Positions 58,235 to 64,000 of a stretch of 64,000 nucleotides of DNA are shown piece by piece. Below the pieces are notes generated by a model that had not been told where the DNA came from, ran no database searches, and worked only from the letters and a program-made list of their open reading frames with translations. The first letter of the stretch is position 1, and each line of letters opens with the position of its first letter. The DNA comes from Blastococcus sp. TF02-09. Its GTDB lineage: Bacteria; Actinomycetota; Actinomycetes; Mycobacteriales; Geodermatophilaceae. Location of the stretch: the NCBI RefSeq assembly GCF_003319105.1, contig NZ_QOHH01000014.1, positions 55,025-119,024 on the forward strand, read 5' to 3'. Both the position numbers and the translations under genes were made by a program.

Positions 58235-59881
58235 TCAGTGCTGGACGGCCTTCTCCGCCCCGATGCCGGTGAACGCCCGCACCTCGAGCTCGGCGTTCTT
58301 GAGCTCGTCGGGCCGCTCCTTGGACAGCTTCGTACCGAGCCAGCCGAGGAAGAACGACAACGGGATCGACACCAACCCGGGGTTGTTCAGCGGGAACCAG
58401 GAGAAGTCGACGCCCGGGTCGGAGATCAGCGACGTGCTCTTCCCGGTCGCCGGGTTCACCGGCGCGCCGGAGACCACGGGCGAGAAGATGATCAGCGTGA
58501 TGCACGTGATCAGCCCGCCGTAGATCGACCACAGCGCGCCCTGGGTGGTGAAGTCCTTCCAGAATAACGTGTAGAGGATCGTCGGCAGGTTCGCCGAGGC
58601 CGCCACCGCGAAGGCCAGCGCGACGAGGAACGCGATGTTGATGCCGGCCTGCAGCGCCAGGATGCCCAGCCCGATCGCCACCGCCCCGATGACGACGGCG
58701 GTGATGCGGGCGACCCGCACCTCGCCGTTCGGCGGCACGTTGCCCCGCTTGATCACCGACGCGTACACGTCGTGGGCGAACGAGGCCGACGCCGTGATCG
58801 TCAGGCCGGCCACCACCGCGAGGATCGTGGCGAACGCGACGCCGGCGATGATGCCCAGCAGCACCGTGCCACCCAGCTCGAACGCGAGCAGCGGCGCCGC
58901 GGCGTTGACCGCGCCCGGGGCGGCGAGGATGTCCGCCGGCCCGACCAGCGCACCGGCGCCGTAGCCGATGACCAGGCTGAACAGGTAGAAGATGCCGATC
59001 AGCCAGATGGCCCAGACCACCGAGCGCCGGGCGTCCTTGGCCGTGGGCACCGTGTAGAAGCGCATGAGCACGTGCGGCAGACCCGCCGTCCCCAGCACCA
59101 GGGCCAGGCCCAGCGACACGAAGTCCAGCTTCGACGTCTCGGTCAGGCCGTACTGGGCGCCGGGGGCCAGCACGTCGCGCCCCTCGACGGCGAGGTCCTG
59201 CGCGCCGCCCAGCAGCGAGGAGAGGTTGAAGCCGTACTCGGCCAGCACCCACACGGTCATCACGAAGGCGCCGGCGATGAGCAGCGTCGCCTTGATCATC
59301 TGCACGTACGTGGTGCCGCGCATGCCGCCGACCAGCACGTAGAAGATCATCAGCGCGCCGACGAGGGTGACGACCAGGGCCTCCGCGGCGTCGCCGCTGA
59401 CCCCGAGCAGCAGCGCCACGAGCCCACCGGCGCCGGCCATCTGAGCCAGCAGGTAGAACAGCGACACGGCCAGCGTCGAGATGGCCGCCGCCATGCGCAC
59501 CGGCCGCTCCCGCATCCGGAAGGCCAGGACGTCGGCCATGGTGAAGCGGGCGGTGTTGCGCATGAGCTCCGCGACCAGCAGCAGCGCGACCAGCCAGGCG
59601 ACCAGGAAGCCGATCGAGTAGAGGAAGCCGTCGTAGCCGTAGACGGCGATGGCCCCGGCGATGCCCAGGAAGGACGCCGCCGACAGGTAGTCACCGGCGA
59701 TGGCCAGCCCGTTCTGCGTCCCGCTGATGTTGCGGCCGGCCGCGTAGTAGTCGGCGGCGCTGGTGTTGTTGCGGCTCGCGCGGAAGGTGATGAACAGCGT
59801 CACCAGGACGAACGCGCCGAAGATCGAGATGTTGACGGCGGGCTCGCCGATGGTGGCGTCGGCCGCGACGAGCTCAGGCAC
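58235..59881 (-). CDS. actP: Acetate permease ActP (sodium:solute symporter family)
   Basis: A 548-residue SSS-family symporter with about 13 membrane helices that takes up acetate and related short acids with cations. Family stretches include ASRNNTSAADYYAAGRNISGTQNGLAIAGDYLSAASFLG near residues 35-75 and VGGMRGTTYVQMIKATLLI near 183-200. The first helix contains ISIFGAFVLVTLFITF. The gene overlaps the DUF485 gene upstream by eight bases, the common yjcH-actP arrangement, so they are one transcript. Growth on acetate is implied; no acs gene is adjacent. Confidence 0.93.
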   Translation of the reverse strand: MPELVAADATIGEPAVNISIFGAFVLVTLFITFRASRNNTSAADYYAAGRNISGTQNGLAIAGDYLSAASFLGIAGAIAVYGYDGFLYSIGFLVAWLVALLLVAELMRNTARFTMADVLAFRMRERPVRMAAAISTLAVSLFYLLAQMAGAGGLVALLLGVSGDAAEALVVTLVGALMIFYVLVGGMRGTTYVQMIKATLLIAGAFVMTVWVLAEYGFNLSSLLGGAQDLAVEGRDVLAPGAQYGLTETSKLDFVSLGLALVLGTAGLPHVLMRFYTVPTAKDARRSVVWAIWLIGIFYLFSLVIGYGAGALVGPADILAAPGAVNAAAPLLAFELGGTVLLGIIAGVAFATILAVVAGLTITASASFAHDVYASVIKRGNVPPNGEVRVARITAVVIGAVAIGLGILALQAGINIAFLVALAFAVAASANLPTILYTLFWKDFTTQGALWSIYGGLITCITLIIFSPVVSGAPVNPATGKSTSLISDPGVDFSWFPLNNPGLVSIPLSFFLGWLGTKLSKERPDELKNAELEVRAFTGIGAEKAVQH

Positions 59882-60275
59882 GGGTGGCCCCCTCGGCGGC
59901 GGCTCCGCGGTCGGTCACCGAGCCGTGCCCCGGCGCGAAGTCGTGCCGCTCGAGCCGCTCGCGCATCTCGTCGGCGATGGGGTCGGTGTTCTTGTCGGCG
60001 TGGGCCACGTACAGGTGTGTGATGACGAACGTGGTCACGAACTGGCCCAGCCCGAGCAGGATGCCGAGGTTCACGTTCCCGAAGACCTCGGTGGCCATGA
60101 AGTCCGGCGCGTAGGTGGAGAGCAGGACGTAGAGCAGGTACCAGGAGAAGAACGCCAGCGTCATGGGGAAGGCGAACCGGCGGAACCGGCGCTTGAGCTC
60201 CTGGAACTCCGGGGAGTTCTGGGCCTCCCGGTACTCCTCCGGGGTCAACGTCCGACGTTCGGTGGGTGGCGTCAC
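59874..60275 (-). CDS. DUF485 membrane protein (YjcH-like)
   Basis: A 133-residue protein with two membrane helices (about 35-57 and 70-95), the DUF485 layout. Conserved start ...SPEFQELKRRFRRFAFPMTLAFFSWYLLYVLL and FGNVNLGILLGLGQFVTTFVITHLYVAHADK. In Escherichia coli yjcH is co-transcribed with actP. The GTG at 60275 has a GGAGGG site. It heads the actP unit; a perfect 14-base palindrome lies about 45 bases upstream. Confidence 0.9.
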   Translation of the reverse strand: MTPPTERRTLTPEEYREAQNSPEFQELKRRFRRFAFPMTLAFFSWYLLYVLLSTYAPDFMATEVFGNVNLGILLGLGQFVTTFVITHLYVAHADKNTDPIADEMRERLERHDFAPGHGSVTDRGAAAEGATRA

Positions 60276-60319
60276 GGGGCCCTCCGGCTCGTTGGGTGTG
60301 GCGCAACTCACTCTAGGTG

Positions 60320-60333
60320 CTACCGATCGGTAG
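60320..60333. promoter_or_regulatory. Candidate operator, perfect 14-base palindrome
   Basis: CTACCGATCGGTAG in the 141-base gap between the divergent DUF485/actP unit and the Rieske gene. A palindrome of this size and form resembles TetR-type sites. No regulator gene is beside it. Confidence 0.45.
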
Positions 60334-60416
60334 GCCATCCGCACGACGGGGGGATCCGACCCACGACCGTTCCCGAGCCGTAACCGGCCCACAACGCCGC
60401 CGCGCTGTACTGCCCC

Positions 60417-61708
60417 ATGGCAGTTGCGACCGGCTGGTTCCCTGCCGCCCGCTCCGCCGAGATCGGCTCGACACCGATCCCGGTGGCCGCCGGCGGTTCC
60501 CCCTACGTCGTCGTCCGGCTGCGGCCCGGCGGGGAGGTCAGCGCCTTCCCCGCCCGCTGCCCGCACCGGCTGGCCCCGCTGACGACGGCGACCGTCGTCG
60601 ACGGCCGGCTGCAGTGCCCGGCCCACGGATGGCGCTTCGACTCCGACGGCCGTTGCGCGCAGGTCCCCTCGCTGGGCCCGGACGGGTCGCCGCCGCCGCG
60701 CGCGGACCTGCGGGTGCCCTGGGCGGTCGAGGAGCGCCACGGCTGGGTGTGGATCGCACCCGAGCGCACGACGTCGTCCCCTCCCCGGCCGGCCGCGTTC
60801 GTGCCGCTCGAGCCCCCGGACGAGGCCCCCGGCCGCGGGGTGCGGTCTTCGCCAACCTGGAGCCGTCGCTGGAGCACGCCTGGCACCCGGTCGCCCTGTC
60901 CCGCGAGCTGCGCGCCGGCGGCTGGCTGCAGGTCCGGCTGCTCGGGCGCACCTGGACGCTGTTCCGGGAGGACGGCGCCGCGCAGGCCGATCCCCCCGCG
61001 TTCGGCGTTCGCGAGCGGCTCGGTGTGCTGTGGCTGGCGCCCGCCGAGCCGGCCGACGTCGCCCTGGAGGTGCCCGAGGCCGACGACCGGTCCGTCGTCG
61101 GCGACTGGCTGCTCCCGCTGCGCTCGCCCGGACCCGCCGGCCCGCTGGCCGACACCTTCCTCGACGCGACGCACGGCCCGTTCGTCCACCCCACGACGCT
61201 GGCGGCGGTCCCGGAGGTCGCCCCGTACGAGCTGACCCGCGAGCCCGGCGGCTTCCGCAGCGTCCAGGAGCAGGAGGTGGACAACCCGCTGGACCCGGGC
61301 GTCGCCACCGGCGAGCGGCCCCTGCGGCAGCGGCGGCGCACCACCTACGTCTTCCGGGCGCCCTTCCAGCTCCGGCTGCGGCAGGAGTTCCTCGACACGG
61401 GCGCGACGACGACGCTGCTCTACCTGCTGCAGCCCGAGGACGCCGACTCCACCCGCATCTACGTCCGCCTGATGCTGGCCGCAGGTCCGGGGCAGCGGCT
61501 GCCCGCGCCGGCCACCGTCGTCGAGCAGGTGGCCCTGCAGCAGCAGGTGCTCGCGGAGGACGTCCGCTCGCAGGCCTCGCTGCAGCTGCCCGGGCTGCCG
61601 CTCGACCTCCGGGACGAGGTGCACGTGCCCGCCGACGCACGCGGTGTCGCCCTGCGGCAGGCGCTCTGCGACTTCATCGCCCTGGGACGGCGCCGGCAGG
61701 CCGCCTGA
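60417..61708 (+). pseudogene. Rieske-type oxygenase with a frameshift
   Basis: The 5' part reads as a Rieske [2Fe-2S] domain with ligands CPHR and CPAHGWRF near residues 48-75. At a GGGG run (60837-60840) the coding frame shifts; from 60842 another frame continues AVFANLEPSLEHAWHPVALS up to the stop at 61708. That downstream part holds the mononuclear iron site DATHGPFVHP. One added base at the GGGG run would restore about 430 residues, a normal length for the VanA/ring-hydroxylating type. Either the gene is broken by a one-base loss or the assembly has an error at the run. Without correction the first frame ends at 61235 with a scrambled tail. Substrate unknown. Confidence 0.85.
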
Positions 61709-61717
61709 CCAGGGGCG

Positions 61718-61852
61718 TCACTCCCCGGGCAGGGCCTCTCCGCAGGCGCGGCAGGTCGTGGGCGGGTCCTCGTCGGCGAGCCGCCCACAGGCGGGGCACA
61801 CCCGGCGCAGCCAGCAGGCCGGATCGCCGCCGTCGTCGTCGCCCTCGGTCAT
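61718..61852 (-). CDS. Small zinc-ribbon protein (44 residues)
   Basis: ATG at 61852 to TGA at 61718 encodes 44 residues with two CxxC knuckles: VCPACGRLAD and TCRACGEALPG. Asp/Gly-rich N-terminus, then CWLRRVCPACG. A very similar compact CWLR-x-VCP-x-CG form is familiar from short, conserved actinobacterial proteins, so this looks like a real gene rather than chance. The four knuckle cysteines would bind one zinc. It lies between the Rieske gene and the two-component system, convergent with the former. Function unknown. Confidence 0.72.
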   Translation of the reverse strand: MTEGDDDGGDPACWLRRVCPACGRLADEDPPTTCRACGEALPGE

Positions 61853-61953
61853 GCGGTCAGTGTGGTCCGGACGCCGACGTCCGACCTGGGGTGGACGCGC
61901 GGTTCCCTCCTGGGGACGACGAGATCGTGGGCCCCGCTCCTTAGGCTCCGGGC

Positions 61954-63153
61954 GTGGACGGCGCCCTGGACGACCCGATCGACCGGCTGCGCCGCACCCC
62001 CGTCGCCGTCGACGCCGCGCTGGCCGCCGCCGTCTGGTTCTGCACCGTCCTGCTGCCCTCGTCCACCTTCTACTGGCAGGACTCGGCGGCCGCGTTCGTG
62101 GTCGGCACGCTGCTCACCGTGCCCCTGGCCTGGCGACGGCGGGCACCGGTCCCGGCGGCCGCCGCCGTGGTGGCGGCCGGCCTGCTCGAGCTGCTCGTCG
62201 TGCCCAATTTCCTGGTCGCCAACGTCGCCGCGCTGGTGATGGTCTACGCGCTCGCCGCCTACTCGACGCGCTGGGCGGCCCAGGCGGGGCTGGCCGTCGG
62301 GCTCGTCGGCGGGGGCCTGGCCGCGCTGCGCTACTGGCCCGGCGGCGTCGCCTCCTCGCTGGTGCCGATCGCCGGCGCCATCGGCGTCTCCGTCGTCGCG
62401 GCGTGGGCGCTGGGCACCCTGCGTCGGGCCCGGGTGCAGCAGCTGGCCGCGCTGGCGGAGCGGGCGCAGCTGCTGGAGCTGGAGCGGGACCAGGAGATGC
62501 GGCTGGCCGCGACCACCGAGCGGGCCCGTATCGCCCGCGAGCTGCACGACGTCGTCGCCCACTCCCTGTCGGTGGTCATCGCGCAGGCCGACGGCGGCCG
62601 GTACGCCGGGAAGGCCGATCCGACGGCGGCGACCGACGCGCTGGAGGCCATCGCCGCCACCGGCCGGCAGGCGCTCACCGACATGCGGTCCCTGCTGGGG
62701 GTGCTGCGCGAGGGCGGCGGCGAGGAGTACGCCCCGCAACCGGACGTCGCCGCGATCCCCGCCCTGGTGGAGGACGTGCGGGCCAGCGGGCTGGACGTGG
62801 ACCTGATCGTGGAGGGCGAGCCGCGGCCCCTAGCGGCCGGGCCGCAGCTGGCGGCCTACCGGATCGTGCAGGAGTCGCTGACCAACGTGCTCAAGCACGC
62901 CGGCCCGGCCTCGCGGGCCTGGGTGCGGCTGCAGTGGCGCCCCGACGCGCTGGAGCTGTCGGTGCTCGACGACGGCCGCGGTGCCTCGGCCGCTCTGCTC
63001 TCCGCCGACGGGGCGCCGCCCGACGGGGACGGCCAGGGCCTGCGCGGCATGCGGGAGCGGGCGCAGCTGCACCGCGGGCGGCTGGAGGCCGGGCCGCGGC
63101 ACGGAGGCGGCTTCGGCGTGCACGCCGCCCTGCCCTACGGTGCCCGTCGATGA
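61954..63153 (+). CDS. NarL-system sensor histidine kinase
   Basis: A 399-residue membrane kinase. Residues about 20-165 hold five or six hydrophobic helices, with no large extracytoplasmic loop. The HisKA_3 dimerisation domain follows with the phosphoacceptor histidine in RARIARELHDVVAHSLSVV near 198. The HATPase domain shows IVQESLTNVLKHAG (N-box) and LDDGRG (G1), then GLRGMRERAQLHRG (G2). The GTG at 61954 gives a normal length. Its stop overlaps the response regulator ATG (ATGA). The signal is probably sensed within or at the membrane. Confidence 0.92.
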   Translation: MDGALDDPIDRLRRTPVAVDAALAAAVWFCTVLLPSSTFYWQDSAAAFVVGTLLTVPLAWRRRAPVPAAAAVVAAGLLELLVVPNFLVANVAALVMVYALAAYSTRWAAQAGLAVGLVGGGLAALRYWPGGVASSLVPIAGAIGVSVVAAWALGTLRRARVQQLAALAERAQLLELERDQEMRLAATTERARIARELHDVVAHSLSVVIAQADGGRYAGKADPTAATDALEAIAATGRQALTDMRSLLGVLREGGGEEYAPQPDVAAIPALVEDVRASGLDVDLIVEGEPRPLAAGPQLAAYRIVQESLTNVLKHAGPASRAWVRLQWRPDALELSVLDDGRGASAALLSADGAPPDGDGQGLRGMRERAQLHRGRLEAGPRHGGGFGVHAALPYGARR

Positions 63154-63848
63154 GCGAACCGATCCGCGTGGTCCTCGTCGACGACCAGCAGATGGTCCGC
63201 GCCGGTTTCCGCATGGTCATCGACTCCCAGCCCGACCTCACCGTCGTCGGGGAGGCGGGCGACGGCGCCGCGGCCGTGCAGCTGCTCACGCGCACGGCGG
63301 CCGACGTCGTCCTCATGGACATCCGCATGCCCGGCACGGACGGCCTCGAGGCCACCCGCCAGGTGACCGCCCTGTCGGAGCCGCCGCGCGTCGTCGTGCT
63401 CACCACGTTCGACCTGGACGAGTACGTGGTCGCCGCGATCGGGGCCGGGGCCAGCGGGTTCCTGCTCAAGGACGCCCCGCCGGAGGAGATGCTGGCCGCG
63501 GTGCGCACCGTGCACGCCGGCGACTCGGTGATCGCGGCGTCCTCGACCCGCCGGCTGCTGCAGCACGTCGCGCCGATGCTCCGGGGCGCCACGTCGTCGT
63601 CCTCCGGTCGTGGGGACGACGCCGCGCTGGCCGAGCTCACCCCGCGCGAGCGCGAGGTGCTGGTGCAGATGGCCCTGGGCGCCTCGAACACCGAGATCGC
63701 GCGGACCTTCGTCGTCAGCGAGGCGACCGTGAAGACCCACGTCGGGCGGGTGCTGGCCAAGACCGGCTCCCGCGACCGCGTGCAGGCCGTCGTCCTCGCC
63801 TACCGGACCGGCCTGGTGCAACCCGCGGACCTCCTCCGCGACGCGTGA
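63150..63848 (+). CDS. NarL/LuxR-type response regulator
   Basis: A 232-residue regulator. The receiver has VVLVDDQQMVRAGFRM, the phosphoacceptor aspartate in VLMDIRMPGTDG near 57, LTTFDLDEYV and the lysine in GFLLKDAPPEEM. A LuxR helix-turn-helix at about 165-225 includes LTPREREVLVQMALGASNTEIARTFVVSEATVKTHVGRVLAKTG. It overlaps the kinase gene by four bases and is its partner. A repeat C copy follows its stop. Confidence 0.94.
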   Translation: MSEPIRVVLVDDQQMVRAGFRMVIDSQPDLTVVGEAGDGAAAVQLLTRTAADVVLMDIRMPGTDGLEATRQVTALSEPPRVVVLTTFDLDEYVVAAIGAGASGFLLKDAPPEEMLAAVRTVHAGDSVIAASSTRRLLQHVAPMLRGATSSSSGRGDDAALAELTPREREVLVQMALGASNTEIARTFVVSEATVKTHVGRVLAKTGSRDRVQAVVLAYRTGLVQPADLLRDA

Positions 63849-63850
63849 GC

Positions 63851-63872
63851 CTGCCTTTCCGCGGAAAAGCAG
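63851..63872. repeat. Repeat C, copy 3
   Basis: A 22-base inverted repeat with one mismatched pair and core TTTCCGCGGAAAA, two bases after the response regulator stop. It lies between that gene and the IS30 transposase end, which face each other, and probably acts as a terminator. Confidence 0.7.
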
Positions 63873-63881
63873 ACGGCGGAT

Positions 63882-64000
63882 TCAACTGGTCGTCGCAACA
63901 CCGGCTTGTTGATCTTCGGAGAGTAGTCGGGCGAGGACCTCGGCTGGGGTCTTGAAGCCCAGGGTCTTGCGGGGTCGCCCGTTGAGCTTGGCGGCGATGC
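63882..64000 (-). mobile_element. IS30-family transposase, C-terminal end (partial)
   Basis: The minus strand from the right edge reads IAAKLNGRPRKTLGFKTPAE and on to VLARLLSEDQQAGVATTS before a TGA at 63882-63884. LNGRPRKTLGxxTPAEV is the recognisable tail of IS30-family transposases, after the catalytic DDE domain, which lies outside the window. The element's terminal inverted repeat cannot be delimited with one end only. It is convergent with the response regulator gene. Confidence 0.85.

Noticed and set aside
60417..61708. Two separate genes in the Rieske region
   Set aside because: The second half has no start codon near the junction, and the two halves together match one oxygenase; a frameshift explains it better.

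Overview
The window is very GC-rich actinobacterial chromosome, densely packed, with many GTG starts and GTGA/ATGA start-stop overlaps. A proteasome activator of the Bpa/PafE type, a GuaB1-type GMP reductase, AfsR-like and TipA-like regulators and an LCP protein all point to Actinomycetota. Chemotaxis receptors, c-di-GMP enzymes and manganese-related genes suggest a motile soil or desert genus such as those in Geodermatophilaceae (Blastococcus, Modestobacter, Geodermatophilus). The family assignment is inference; no marker in the window settles it.

Layout. 1-2.9 kb: a partial class V aminotransferase, the proteasome activator, and an AbiEi/DUF559-type gene bracketed by inverted repeats. 2.9-9.0 kb: a minus-strand chemotaxis unit with a soluble receptor carrying six PAS domains, a protein made of three CheW domains, and a membrane receptor. 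9.1-12.1 kb: serS and two HAD phosphatases, all overlapping or adjacent. 12.1-18.0 kb: a hybrid histidine kinase divergent from a response regulator / HEAT-repeat / glycosyltransferase operon. 18-25.9 kb: two secreted proteins, guaB1, a small zincin, a GroES-like protein, a MarR/MMPL pair and pheA. 26-30.4 kb: two overlapping GGDEF genes, the second fused to a degenerate LarB domain. 30.5-39.7 kb: membrane proteins, a yybP-ykoY manganese riboswitch before a TMEM165/GDT1 transporter, a TipA-like MerR regulator, a FUSC protein, a methyltransferase, and divergent GlpD and alkyl-DHAP-synthase-like genes. 39.8-48.6 kb: an FAD oxidase divergent from a large SARP/ATPase regulator, then LCP, SDR and arginine deiminase genes. 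48.6-55.1 kb: SEC-C protein, P450, acyl-CoA synthetase, rhodanese and a PH-domain pair. 55.2-64 kb: a divergent response regulator/kinase pair, Mn-catalase, the actP/DUF485 acetate uptake pair, a frameshifted Rieske oxygenase, a 44-residue zinc-ribbon protein, a NarL-type two-component system, and the tail of an IS30 transposase.

A second layer lies between the genes: at least six families of intergenic inverted repeats, several present two or three times. They usually sit where genes converge or end and probably act as terminators, but one pair frames a whole gene in opposite orientation and so could mark a mobile cassette.

The strongest candidates for something undescribed are the GGDEF-LarB fusion (27674-30442), whose LarB part lacks the cysteine known to be catalytic, and the repeat-bracketed AbiEi/DUF559 gene (1635-2884). 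The chemotaxis unit is also unusual: a six-PAS soluble receptor next to a triple-CheW adaptor, with sigma-28-like -10 sites at matching distances before two transcription units.
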